Assembly: GCF_008373765.1 (NCBI RefSeq)
Contig: NZ_VUJW01000003.1
Coordinates: 806,001-870,000, forward strand
From: Nocardioides antri
GTDB lineage: Bacteria; Actinomycetota; Actinomycetes; Propionibacteriales; Nocardioidaceae
Direction of reading: 5' to 3'
Length of the DNA stretch: 64,000 nt
Shown here: positions 36,514 to 44,824 of the stretch, piece after piece
How the letters are laid out: each line of letters opens with the position of its first letter
Position numbering within the stretch: the first letter of the stretch is position 1
The notes under the pieces: model-generated
Told to the model about the DNA's origin: nothing
Database searches by the model: none
The model's input: only the letters and a program-made list of their open reading frames with translations
Program-made: the position numbers and the translations under genes

Positions 36514-38628
36514 CTACCGCTGTTGCGACCCGTCGTTCATCGCTTCGCTCGTCTCGTCCCGGGCTGCGTCCACCGGGTCTGGCTCCGTGCCGCCGGCGGC
36601 TGCCGGGGCCACCGGGGCCGCATCGGCCCGCGCTTGTCGCCAGCGGGCGCGTACGCGAAGCAGCGCGCGGCCGAGCAGCGTCGAGCCGGCCAGCAGCGCC
36701 AGCCCGCCGACGAGGAGACCTCCACCCAGGAGCGTGCTCCGCTCCGCGGCGTCGGACGCCGCGCCCGCCGCGGTTGTGGCGCCGTCGAGGTCTCCCTCGG
36801 CCAGGAGGTCGTCGGCCTCCGCGGCCTTGCCGTCGAGGTCGAGCACAAGGGCACCTAGGGCCGCCACGGGGTTGCGCGACTCGGCTGCGGCCGCGTTGGC
36901 CGTGCCCACGGCCTCGATCGCCGTCGCCGCCCTCGGCAGAGTGTCGGAGAGCTTCTCGTAAGCCGCCGCGCTCTCGGCGTCCTGGTAGAGCGCGACCACC
37001 GGCTCCGGAACCTCCATGTCATGGCGCTGGGCAGCCTCCTGGACCTCGATGACGGCCGGCGCGAGGTCGGCAACCTGTGTGAGGGCCTGCTGGGCCTGTT
37101 CGAACTCCCAGTCGGTCATCGCATCACGCACCCCGAGGGGCGGCACCCACTGGCCGTCGGCGGCGTCGACGTCCTGGTAGTTCGCGAGGGCACGCCGGCG
37201 ATCCTGGAGCAGCTTGCGCTCCCTCGGCGTGAGCACCCATTTGCTGAAGATCCGAGGCGCCCTGTCGTTGTGGCCCAGCACCTGCACCAGGTCGAGGAAC
37301 CGCCGCCATCCGGTGCGGCTGGCCGTCAGGCGAGTCTCGCCGGAGACGGCGTAGGCGCTCTGCCCGGCGATGGCTGCGGCCAGCACGATGCTGCGGGTGT
37401 CGTCGTCCATGCCGTCGAGCAACGCCTCCATCGCGCGGTACGACGCGGGATAGCCGTAGCCGTCAGTCGGCTGGGCGCGTCCACCTGCGTCGGCCCACGT
37501 GTTGAGCGGCACGGCCTGCTTGCTCGTGGCCGAGGCCGGCTTCCGCCGAGCCGGCTCGTCGCCCTGGGTCGCGACCGCCCGAGCGGCGAGGTACTGGGCG
37601 ATCCCTTCGTAGAGCCACCGCTCCTCGAACGAGGTCGACGAGGCCCAGGCGTGCAGGAGCTCGTGGTAGAGCAGCTCCTGGTCGAGCTTCTCACCGATCA
37701 CGATGGAGTCCGCCGAGCTGTCGAACCAGCCGTCGTAGCCGCGGACGTTGACGGACAGGTCCTCGCGGACCGTCGTGAGCCCGCCCGGCCACGGGGTGCC
37801 GACCAGCTCCTCCAGCACCGGGACCCCCGACGTCATCCGCGAGGCCACGAAGCGTAACCAGCGCTTGTCGTCGCTGTAGGCCAGCACCTCCACGTCCTGG
37901 TCGCCGAGCTGCACCGTCCTGGTGCGCGCGATGTCGAGGTCGCGAGCCGAGACCACCGCCCAGAAGCCGTAGCCCCCGGTGTCGGCCGTCGCGGTGTAGG
38001 TGACGGTCTTGCGGCCCTTGCCGTCGTCGAAGGCGTCGGTGCTCGCGTCGAATCTCATCGATGCGGGCAGCACCACCTGGACGGTGTTCTGGCCGGGGTC
38101 GCCGCGTCCGTAGACAGCGAACGTCGCATAGCCGGGCCCGACCCGGGTCTGGTTCTTCGAGCGTGGTTTCTCACCCTTGAGGACGAACGAGACGGTGACG
38201 GTGCGGCTCTGGCCGTAGAGCAGGTTGGAGGGGAAGTGGATGGTCGCGAGCGCCGTGCTCGGGTCCTTCGTGGGCTCCCGGGTCACCGAGAGCGGGGCGC
38301 CATCGGAGACCGCAGTCAGCTGGGCCGCCTCCGCGGGGACCGGGATGGTGATAGAGGGCACGTAGAAGTACTGGATGTAGTTGCCGGTCCGGTAGCTCGG
38401 CCGCTCGTTGCGCACCGTCATCGTCATCGTGGCCCGGACGACCTCCTCCTTGGCCTGGAGGACGTAGCGGCTGGTGGATTCGACATCAATGCCGTCGTCG
38501 GCGTGGGCCGCGGGGGCGGCCAGCGCCACGGTGGCGGCGGCGACCGCGAGGGCCCGACGTCCGCGAGCGGCGTAGGTTGTCGATCGGCGCTGCGGGCAAG
38601 TGGACGCCGCCGAGCGGCTGACGCGCAT
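36514..38628 (-). CDS. Secreted, membrane-anchored gluzincin-like metallopeptidase
   Basis: 704 residues from the ATG at 38628. A signal peptide (RRALAVAAATVALAAPAAHA) precedes a beta-rich domain (residues about 45-290), then the zinc motif HELLH near residue 320 and WLYEGIAQYLA fifteen residues on, which resembles the EG motif providing the third ligand in M1/M61-type enzymes. The C-terminal 200 residues are helical, ending in a transmembrane helix (LLVGGLALLAGSTLLGRALL) and a short basic cytosolic tail. It should face the outside, anchored at its C-terminus. Family placement is approximate, and the substrate is unknown. Confidence 0.8.
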   Translation of the reverse strand: MRVSRSAASTCPQRRSTTYAARGRRALAVAAATVALAAPAAHADDGIDVESTSRYVLQAKEEVVRATMTMTVRNERPSYRTGNYIQYFYVPSITIPVPAEAAQLTAVSDGAPLSVTREPTKDPSTALATIHFPSNLLYGQSRTVTVSFVLKGEKPRSKNQTRVGPGYATFAVYGRGDPGQNTVQVVLPASMRFDASTDAFDDGKGRKTVTYTATADTGGYGFWAVVSARDLDIARTRTVQLGDQDVEVLAYSDDKRWLRFVASRMTSGVPVLEELVGTPWPGGLTTVREDLSVNVRGYDGWFDSSADSIVIGEKLDQELLYHELLHAWASSTSFEERWLYEGIAQYLAARAVATQGDEPARRKPASATSKQAVPLNTWADAGGRAQPTDGYGYPASYRAMEALLDGMDDDTRSIVLAAAIAGQSAYAVSGETRLTASRTGWRRFLDLVQVLGHNDRAPRIFSKWVLTPRERKLLQDRRRALANYQDVDAADGQWVPPLGVRDAMTDWEFEQAQQALTQVADLAPAVIEVQEAAQRHDMEVPEPVVALYQDAESAAAYEKLSDTLPRAATAIEAVGTANAAAAESRNPVAALGALVLDLDGKAAEADDLLAEGDLDGATTAAGAASDAAERSTLLGGGLLVGGLALLAGSTLLGRALLRVRARWRQARADAAPVAPAAAGGTEPDPVDAARDETSEAMNDGSQQR

Positions 38629-38714
38629 GGGTTCCCCCGTTCCTGTGCCCGACCCCGGATGGCGACTGGCAGCGACAGGGTGCCATTGTGCACGGTCGTC
38701 CTCCCGCGCGCCGC

Positions 38715-39400
38715 TCAACCTCCGGACCCGGGAGCGCCGACAAGCCTCGACCACTCCCGCCCGGAGTTCATTGACTGCGTGACACTTCTTGATGCCCCCG
38801 TAGGCTCGCGTTTTCGCGGCGAAGTGCAGCGGGTTTGCCGCGCTCGTCCAGCAGCCGTCAAAGGGACGAGTCCACGATCGCCAGGCCCGCGCCAGTGTCC
38901 GTCTCGGTGGTCGGCCCAGGGGCCGAGCTGGGTGGGCTCGTCAAGAAGGTCTTCGGCGAGATCGAGTGCCCGCAGGAGACCGCTTTGCTCTGTTCCCGTG
39001 CAGACGCGGATGACGAAGCCTCGCAGGTCGGCGTACTCGATGACCTCGATGATCGCCTCGTCGAGGTGCATACGTTCGCTGGATGGCGCGCGGATAATGG
39101 TGACGCCTTCCGCCGCTAGAGCTCGAAGGCGGCGGTCGACCCGACGGCGGCAACGGTCCCGGCGGTCTGCTCGCGATCGCACCCTCCACGACCCCACTGG
39201 TCGACAAGGGCATCGACGATGAGGGCGTGGACGGTGGTCGCGCCGCAGTGGCCGCAGTGCAGCCAGCTGCACCAAGGGCCGAGTTCACTTCGGCCGGCTC
39301 CTATCGGACGTCGGCCTCGGTAGCCCTGGGCGACCGAGCGCAATTGCCCGCAGCGGCAGCACAGAGCGCGGTTGCGCGGACGACTGCTGCCAGCGCTCAC
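38715..39400 (-). pseudogene. Cys-rich zinc-ribbon-like small protein gene with a frameshift
   Basis: From the GTG at 39400 the frame encodes two CxxC pairs (CCRCGQ, HCGHCG) and VHALIVDALVDQWGRGGCDRE, then loses coding sense and stops at 39116. From about 39160 a second frame continues with well-formed protein (VDRRLRALAAEGVTII, LDEAIIEVIEYADLRGFVIRV, LDLAEDLLDEPTQLGPW) to a stop at 38715. A single missing base around 39155-39165 joins the two. I read this as one gene broken by a one-base deletion (or a sequencing error). The function is unknown. Confidence 0.6.
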
Positions 39401-39408
39401 AGTCGGAC

Positions 39409-39687
39409 CTAGGCCTGCCCGCGCCAGATGTCCAGGCACGTGACACAGTCCTGATCCTCGGCGGCGAACACCTCGGCGAGGCAGTCGGGATCGCCTTGCC
39501 GCACGAGCTCGTCGATGCCGCAGTAGGAGCGGACGATGCCGCCAGCGGCAAGCGCTGACTGGTAGTCCTCGAGCGCGAAGAGGTGCTGCCGATCGCGGCG
39601 GTACTCCCTGGTCGGGGCGATGTCGACGCGCTCATCGCGCGGGGCCCGCCGGCAGTACGGGCTGAGGGCAGTAGAAGATGAATCCAT
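39409..39687 (-). CDS. Small Cys-containing hypothetical protein
   Basis: 92 residues beginning MDSSSTALSPYCRRAP. The C-terminal half is well ordered (LFALEDYQSALAAGGIVRSYCGIDELV, LAEVFAAEDQDCVTCLDIWRG) and contains a CVTC pair. The stop is nine bases before the GTG of the downstream Cys-rich gene, so the two were probably an operon in the mobile region. I do not recognise it. Confidence 0.55.
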   Translation of the reverse strand: MDSSSTALSPYCRRAPRDERVDIAPTREYRRDRQHLFALEDYQSALAAGGIVRSYCGIDELVRQGDPDCLAEVFAAEDQDCVTCLDIWRGQA

Positions 39688-39908
39688 GGTGCTGGGTGCC
39701 TCCTGTGCACTCGGTACCTAGGCCCCGGTTTGGTGTTGGCGCACCGGCCGGGGCCGCCTATTCAGTTCACTTTGAGTCTCGCACGCGAGCCGCCGAGGTC
39801 GCGAAGTTCCTCGGGGTCAGCCGTCAACGGGTCAATCAGCTGTCGCACCGCCCGGACTTCCCCGTGGACATCGAGAGTTGGGCCCGCGAGGTCGGTCGCA
39901 TCGATTAG
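39678..39908 (+). CDS. Short helix-turn-helix protein or fragment
   Basis: 76 codons. Only the second half looks like protein: TRAAEVAKFLGVSRQRVNQLSHRPDFP is a clear MerR/excisionase-like helix-turn-helix. The first 30 residues (PWCWVPPVHSVPRPRFG) do not, and no ribosome site precedes the ATG at 39678, so the start is doubtful. It ends four bases after the convergent integrase stop. It may be the remnant of a longer DNA-binding protein. Confidence 0.35.
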   Translation: MNPWCWVPPVHSVPRPRFGVGAPAGAAYSVHFESRTRAAEVAKFLGVSRQRVNQLSHRPDFPVDIESWAREVGRID

Positions 39909-41149
39909 CCGCCGGCCTGCTGGTCCCACAGCAACGCTCCCATCTGGCGCGCCGCCCGACGGCGGAGCTCGTCGACGGCGTGGGTGTAGCGCTGGGCGGT
40001 GGCCATCTCGGTCCAGCCCATGATCGACATGACGGTGCGGATGTCGACTCCCTGGACAAGCAAGAGGGTCGCTGCGGTGTGGCGGCATCGTGCAGGCGTA
40101 CGTCGCGAAGGCCCGACTTCTTGAGCAGCGACTTCCACTCGGTGTGATCGCGCGACGGATCGATCAGCCCTCCACTGGCGGCCGGGAAGACCAGGTCGTA
40201 GCTGACATCCCACTTCTCACCGGCCGCGAGCCGACGGCGGTTCACCGGCACTCGATGAACCCGCAGCTCCTCGACCAGCGGCGCCGGCAGGACGATGGTC
40301 CGCTTGGACGCCTTGGTCTTGGGCTCGACCAGCAGCAGCCCTCCGCCGGTCCGGTAATCGCATTCCGCACCGCGCTTTCGTCCGCAGGACGGCTGCCCTT
40401 CGACCACCTCACAGCCGTGCTCCCAGTTGTGGCGCTGGACGGAGCGGCGCACCCGCACCACGCCCTCGTCCAGGTCGACGTCCTCCCACAGCAGTCCCAG
40501 CGCCTCGCCCTGCCGCATGCCGAGCGAGAGCGCGATCGACCAGCGCGCTGGCTGGAGCGTGGACTGCGCGGCCTGGAGGACGCGGCGGCTCTCCTCGATC
40601 GAGAGCGGCTCCACCTCGACGTCCTCGACGCGAGGAGGCCGCGAGATCAGCGCCGGGTTACCGGCCAGGCGCCGCCGGCGTACCGCCTCGTTGAGGGCGG
40701 ACCGCAGGACGCGATGGACGGCGCGGATGGTGTGGGCGGAGTGGCCGTCGGTCTGCATCCGGCGGTAGTGCGCCTCGAGGTGCTCGGGCTGGATCTCGCT
40801 CATCCGCCACGCCCCGAGAGCCGGCACGACATGGAGGCGCATCTGACTGCGGTACGTCGACAGGGTCTTCCATCTCGCCGTCATCGGCAGCACGTTCTCG
40901 AGCCAGTGCTCGAGCCACGCTTCGAGGGGTGAGGTCGTCGGTCGTCCAGACGTAGTCGCCGGAGTCCCGGGAGCGTTCGAGCTCGCGGACGGCGTCGAGC
41001 AGCTCGGACTTGGTGCGTCGCTGGACGTGCTTGCGTTGGATCTTGCCGTCGGGCCGGCGTCCCATCGTCACCCGGGCGTGCCAGTGGCCGTCGGCACCGC
41101 GGTACATCGAGGACGTGGTCTGCTCGGCGGACTTCCTTGGCCTAGGCAT
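39905..41149 (-). pseudogene. Tyrosine-type site-specific integrase, broken by two single-base indels
   Basis: Begins at ATG 41149 (MPRPRKSAEQTTSSMYRG) with the N-terminal arm-binding domain. Near 40926-40929 an extra base in a GGGG run shifts the frame; the middle frame then carries the core-binding and catalytic domains (LEAWLEHWLENVLP, WSIALSLGMRQGEALGLLWEDVDLDEG with the first catalytic Arg). Near 40083 one base is missing, so LHDA is separated from RHTAATLLLVQGVDIRTVMSIMG and the final tyrosine in TAQRYTHAV. The two shifts cancel. As written no full integrase is made; sequencing error in homopolymers is the alternative. Confidence 0.85.
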
Positions 41150-41342
41150 GATCGTGCGGGTCCCGCAGAGTCGCGATGAACCGTTCGAGCTCGCGACGCT
41201 AGACGCGGACCGAGCGGCCGACGTGGACGACGGTCAGCCGATGGTTGGCGATCTGGCGCTCCACGCTGCGGCGGGCGCAGCGCAGCTCACGGGCTACCTC
41301 GTCGAGGGTGAGCAGCAGGGTGTCGGGGACGGTCGTGGTCAG
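41142..41342 (-). pseudogene. Excisionase-like HTH gene with an in-frame TAG
   Basis: The frame encodes DTLLLTLDEVARELRCARRS...VERQIANHRLTVVHVGRSVRV, a typical recombination-directionality factor, then TAG (41199-41201), then RRELERFIATLRDPHDHA and a natural TAG that overlaps the integrase ATG by eight bases. The two parts fit one protein, so the internal TAG looks like a nonsense change (for example GAG to TAG). No normal start codon is evident upstream; the coordinate 41342 (a CTG) is only a guess. Confidence 0.65.
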
Positions 41343-41368
41343 GGAGCTGGTGTGTGCACCGCGCGGAG

Positions 41369-41690
41369 AGTTTTTGGGCCGGTATTTGGGCCGAAAGGCG
41401 GCTTCTCTCGACGAGAGTAACCGCCTTGGTGATGACGTCTTCGCAGGTCCTCGGGTATTTCCAATCTGCGCGCCCGTAGGGATTCGAACCCCAAACCTTC
41501 TGATCCGTAGCTCGGTTCCGGGGTGTCTGGTGCCGCCTCGGCACGCCTGCAGGCGACGTGCTTCTGTGTCGAAAACTAGCAGGTCAGCGGCGGTTTCAGT
41601 GCCCCCATCGGTTGCTGCCGCGTCGGGATGGTTCCAGACGGTCGCGCGGCTCGTCCGAAAGGGTTTTTGGGGCCGTTTCCGGGCCGGATC
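41369..41690. other. Candidate attachment region: tRNA 3' core between arm-type repeats
   Basis: Copies of TTTGGGCCG-like 9-mers occur in pairs at 41369-41396 (TTTTTGGGCCGGTATTTGGG) and about 41664-41686 (TTTTTGGGGCCGTTTCCGGG), one pair on each side of the tRNA-Arg fragment at 41469-41510. Integrase arm sites flanking a tRNA-derived core are the usual layout of a phage-type attP. The stretch 41343-41711 has no gene. Confidence 0.5.
41469..41510 (-). repeat. 3' half of a tRNA-Arg(ACG) gene (att core)
   Basis: Read on the minus strand it contains the anticodon loop CTACGGA, the 3' anticodon stem TCAGA, the T arm (TTCGAATC loop with a 5-bp stem) and the acceptor strand CGGGCGC. The 5' half of the tRNA is absent: sequence upstream of the loop does not fit any tRNA stem. 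Such 3'-half copies are made when an element integrates into a tRNA gene. The intact tRNA-Arg is not in this window. Confidence 0.75.
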
Positions 41691-41711
41691 GACAAGCGCG
41701 CCTTCTGGAGA

Positions 41712-42140
41712 CTAGTCCCGCACGGGTTGCATCCAGTGCAACAAAGCGCCGCCCGTCTGGCTTGGGTCGATGAAGAACTCCGCCCACCCCCCGTGGTCGT
41801 CGTTCTCACCGATGATCCGGGCACCGCCGGCGGCGGCGAGCTCCTTGCAGGCGCCGATCTGCGTGGTCGCCAAGGAGACGTGGTGGAGACCCCCGCCGGT
41901 CCTCGTCAGGAAGGTGGTGATGGGGGTGGTCCGGTCGCTCCGCGGCGACACGACCTCGAACCGGAGGGACGGCGAGACCTGGATCCACGTCGCCGTGACG
42001 TCCAGGGGATCATCCTCGACCTCGTCCTCCAGGGAGGCGCCAAGGCTCCGCGCCAGCGCCTCCACGACTTCGAAATGCCGGTCCCGCGGCGTCACGATGC
42101 CGACGTGGTGCAGGTCGGCCAGCTGCCCCATGCCGCGCAT
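41712..42140 (-). CDS. VOC-family (glyoxalase/dioxygenase fold) protein
   Basis: 142 residues from the ATG at 42140, whose first base overlaps the stop of the upstream acyl-CoA dehydrogenase (TGATG). Paired beta-alpha-beta-beta-beta modules with metal-ligand candidates in ADLHHVGIVTPRD, GGLHHVSLAT and WAEFFIDP. This looks like a methylmalonyl-CoA epimerase or lactoylglutathione lyase relative. Coupling to two acyl-CoA dehydrogenases hints at a CoA-thioester substrate (inference). Confidence 0.85.
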   Translation of the reverse strand: MRGMGQLADLHHVGIVTPRDRHFEVVEALARSLGASLEDEVEDDPLDVTATWIQVSPSLRFEVVSPRSDRTTPITTFLTRTGGGLHHVSLATTQIGACKELAAAGGARIIGENDDHGGWAEFFIDPSQTGGALLHWMQPVRD

Positions 42141-43225
42141 CAGCCCGGAAGCCCTACCAGCCCCGCGAGTCGGGCGCGGTGGCGGCCGGGAGTCCCCAGC
42201 GCGATCTGGTCGGCCTTGGCGCGCTTGAGGTACAGGTGCGCAGGGTGCTCCCACGTCATGCCGATGCCTGCGTGCAGCTGCACGGCTTCCTCTGCGGCGA
42301 GGACGGCGACGTCGCCGTTGAAGGCCTGCGCGGTGGACGCGCCGACAGGTGCGTCCGGGTCCGCCTGCGCCAGGGTGGCTGCCGCGTAGCGAGCGGCTGC
42401 CGCGGCCGACTCCACACCCGCGTAGAGGTCGGCGAGCCGGTGCTTCAGCGCTTGGAACCCGCCGACCGGCCGGCCGAACTGCTTGCGGTCCTTGACGTAG
42501 GCGACCGTCGTGTCGAGGCACCACCGCGCGACTCCGGCCTGTTCCGACGCCAGCAGTGCGGCGCCGGCGTCGAGGGCACGACGCACCGCCTGCTCGGCGT
42601 CAGCCACGACCACCTCACCGGGCGCAGCGTCCACCGTGACGTCCGCCAGTTGGCGCGTCATGTCCAAGGACACCAGCGGGACGATCGAGGCCTCGTGCGC
42701 CTCGACCGCGTAGACGGAAAGCCCGGACCCGGCCGCCACCGGCACGAGGAACAGGTCGGCCTCCAGCGCTCCGGCGACCGTGGAGACCGTGCCGCTGAGC
42801 CGGTCGTCGTCGATGCTCACCGCAGGGATCTCGGCGTCCGGTGCGAGCGACCAGGGCACGAGGAGGGCGGCCGTGCGCTCGCCTGTCGCCAGGGGCGCGA
42901 GGAGGTCCGAGTCGCCTTCGAGCAGGAGGGTCGTCGCGACGACCGAGCTCGTGAGGAAGGGCACGGGCGCTGCCGCCCGGCCCAGCTCCTCCAGCACCAC
43001 AGCGGCCTCGCGCGCAGAAGCTCCCTGACCGTCCCGGTCCTCGGGGACCAGGAGCCCGGCCAGGCCTAGCTCGGTGAGCGACTTCCACAGGCTCTCGACC
43101 ACGGTCCGGTCGCCGTCGTACATCCTGGTCACCGCGTCGGAGTCGCAACGGTCCTCCAGAAGGTCGCGCACGCTCCCACGGAGGTCCTCCTCGATGTCGC
43201 TGTAGAGCAGGTCGAGGTCGCTCAT
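42140..43225 (-). CDS. Acyl-CoA dehydrogenase, short paralogue
   Basis: 361 residues from the ATG at 43225, overlapping the upstream dehydrogenase stop (ATGA). N-terminal helical domain (LWKSLTELGLAGLLVPEDRDGQGAS), beta domain, and C-terminal four-helix domain with YVKDRKQFGRPVGGFQALKHRLADLY and AVQLHAGIGMTWEHPAHLYLKRAK. The SEPGAGSD-type flavin motif is not conserved. In actinobacteria such short proteins often pair with a canonical dehydrogenase as alpha2beta2 heterotetramers (for example FadE26-27, FadE28-29 in steroid breakdown); the coupled neighbour fits this. Confidence 0.9.
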   Translation of the reverse strand: MSDLDLLYSDIEEDLRGSVRDLLEDRCDSDAVTRMYDGDRTVVESLWKSLTELGLAGLLVPEDRDGQGASAREAAVVLEELGRAAAPVPFLTSSVVATTLLLEGDSDLLAPLATGERTAALLVPWSLAPDAEIPAVSIDDDRLSGTVSTVAGALEADLFLVPVAAGSGLSVYAVEAHEASIVPLVSLDMTRQLADVTVDAAPGEVVVADAEQAVRRALDAGAALLASEQAGVARWCLDTTVAYVKDRKQFGRPVGGFQALKHRLADLYAGVESAAAAARYAAATLAQADPDAPVGASTAQAFNGDVAVLAAEEAVQLHAGIGMTWEHPAHLYLKRAKADQIALGTPGRHRARLAGLVGLPG

Positions 43226-44394
43226 TTCGCGCTCTCCTTCCATGGGATGTTCTTGTCGACCCGGTGCTCGCCGGGCAGGCCGAGCACGCGCTCGGCGACA
43301 ATGTTGCGGAGGATCTCCGAGGTGCCGCCCTCGATGGAGTTCCCCTTGGCGCGAAGGTAGCGGTAGCCGGCGTCCCTGCCGTTGAAGTCGACGTGGCCGG
43401 GGCGGACCATCGTCCAGTCGGAGTAGTGAAGCCCTTTCTCGCCCAGCAGCTCCACCTCGAGACCGGAGAGCTGTTGCGCGATCCGGGCGAAGCCGAGCTT
43501 CATCGTCGAGCCCTCCGGTCCCGGCTGGCCCTGGGCGAGCTTCTGCCGCAGCCGCGTCCCGGTCAGTCGAGCGACCTCGGCGTCCACCCACAGCCGCAGC
43601 AGGCGGTCGTGCAGGTCCGGCGTGCGCAGGTCCGGACGCTCCCGCCAGGTGCTGGCAACGACCCCGAGCATGCCGCTCTCGCGGTCGGCCGACTTGCCGA
43701 TCGAGATGCGCTCGTTGTTGAGGGTGGCGTTCGCGACCTTCCAGCCTTCGCCGACGTCGCCGAGCCGCTGGCCGTCGGGGATGCGGACGTCGGTGAGGAA
43801 GACCTCGTTGAACTCGGCCTCGCCGGTGATCTGGCGCAGCGGACGCACGTCGACACCCGGGTCGGTCATGTCGCACAGGAAGTAGGTCATCCCGAAGTGC
43901 TTGGGCAGGCTGGAGTCGGTGCGCGCGAGCAGGATGGCGAACCTGGCGTTGTGGGCCCCGGACGTCCACACCTTCTGCCCGTTGACGACCCACTCGTCCC
44001 CGTCGCGGACCGCCCGGGTGGCGACGTTAGCGAGGTCGGAGCCGGCCCCGGGCTCGCTGAACAGCTGGCACCACACCTCCTCACCCGTCCACAGCGGCCG
44101 CAGGAAGCGGTCCTTCTGTGCGTCGGAGCCGAAGGCGAGGATCGTGGGTGCGGCCATGCCGAGGCCGATGGGGTTGACGCCCGGCCGGTTGTCGGGCGCA
44201 CCCGCCTCGCGGAACAGCCGGTCGACGTCCGGCTGGAGGGCCTGCTCGAGGCCCAGGCCACCGTGACCGACCGGGAAGTGCACCCACGCCAGGCCGGCGT
44301 CGTAGCGGGCGCGCAGGAAGTCGACGCGCTCCATGGCCCGGGGATCGTGGTCCGCGAGGAAGTCGCGGACCCGTTCGCGTAGCTGGCTGTTCAT
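43222..44394 (-). CDS. Acyl-CoA dehydrogenase, long paralogue
   Basis: 390 residues. Clear family motifs: LFSEPGAGSDLANVATRA and WVVNGQKVWTSGAHNARFAILLART for FAD and substrate, and C-terminal YLRAKGNSIEGGTSEILRNIVAERVLGLP. It likely forms an obligate pair with the downstream short paralogue and oxidises an acyl-CoA to the enoyl-CoA at the start of a beta-oxidation-like cycle. It is coupled upstream (ATGA) to the chimeric thiolase fragment. A TetR-type operator lies at the head of this operon. Confidence 0.94.
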   Translation of the reverse strand: MNSQLRERVRDFLADHDPRAMERVDFLRARYDAGLAWVHFPVGHGGLGLEQALQPDVDRLFREAGAPDNRPGVNPIGLGMAAPTILAFGSDAQKDRFLRPLWTGEEVWCQLFSEPGAGSDLANVATRAVRDGDEWVVNGQKVWTSGAHNARFAILLARTDSSLPKHFGMTYFLCDMTDPGVDVRPLRQITGEAEFNEVFLTDVRIPDGQRLGDVGEGWKVANATLNNERISIGKSADRESGMLGVVASTWRERPDLRTPDLHDRLLRLWVDAEVARLTGTRLRQKLAQGQPGPEGSTMKLGFARIAQQLSGLEVELLGEKGLHYSDWTMVRPGHVDFNGRDAGYRYLRAKGNSIEGGTSEILRNIVAERVLGLPGEHRVDKNIPWKESAK

Positions 44395-44810
44395 CGTTCC
44401 TCCCTTTGTCGGCGAAGCTCAGCCTTCGCGAGTGCGTTCTTGTGCGCCTCGTCCGGGCCGTCGGCGAACTGCAGCGTGCGGGTGCCGGCGTAGGCGGAGG
44501 CCAGGAAGAAGTCCTGGAAGATGCCGCCGACGCCGTGCACCTCCTCGGGGTTGTCCGCGGAGCCGCTGGCGTAGCGGCTCACGGTCTCCACGCCCGCTGA
44601 GATGAAGGCGCTGCCCTCGCTCGCTCGGATCGCGTGGAGCGCCATCCGGGTCGTCTGCAGGCTGCTGGAGCAGGAGCGGTTCACGGTCACGCCGGGCAGG
44701 TGGTCCAACCCCGCGAGGACCGCGACGGCGCGGCCGAGGTTATTGCCCGACTCGCCGGCCGGCTGGCCGATCGGCGAGCGGGGGGTGGCGACGATGACTG
44801 CTTCAGGCAC
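44391..44810 (-). CDS. Chimeric remnant: thiolase N-part joined to an acyl-CoA dehydrogenase tail
   Basis: 139 residues from a GTG at 44810 with AGGAG upstream. Residues 1-15 (MPEAVIVATPRSPIG) are the thiolase start; the next residues QPAGESGNNLGRAVAVLAG, VTVNRSCSSSLQTTRMALHAI and AFISAGVETVSRYASG are thiolase from about residue 70 on, including the nucleophile Cys, so about 50 residues are missing. After EEVHG the sequence switches to FQDFFLASAYAGTRTLQFADGPDEAHKNALAKAELRRQ, the C-terminus of acyl-CoA dehydrogenases. No thiolase can work without its second half. It still has an operator, ribosome site and ATGA coupling. Confidence 0.8.
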   Translation of the reverse strand: MPEAVIVATPRSPIGQPAGESGNNLGRAVAVLAGLDHLPGVTVNRSCSSSLQTTRMALHAIRASEGSAFISAGVETVSRYASGSADNPEEVHGVGGIFQDFFLASAYAGTRTLQFADGPDEAHKNALAKAELRRQREER

Positions 44811-44824
44811 AGCTTCTCCTACTT

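Noticed and set aside
25182-41201. Genome-wide TAG reassignment suggested by two in-frame TAG codons
   Set aside because: Several intact genes here end naturally in TAG (for example the adenylate cyclase at 4624), so general recoding is unlikely.
41469-41510. Complete tRNA-Arg gene
   Set aside because: Only the anticodon loop through the acceptor 3' strand is present; the D arm and 5' acceptor strand are missing.
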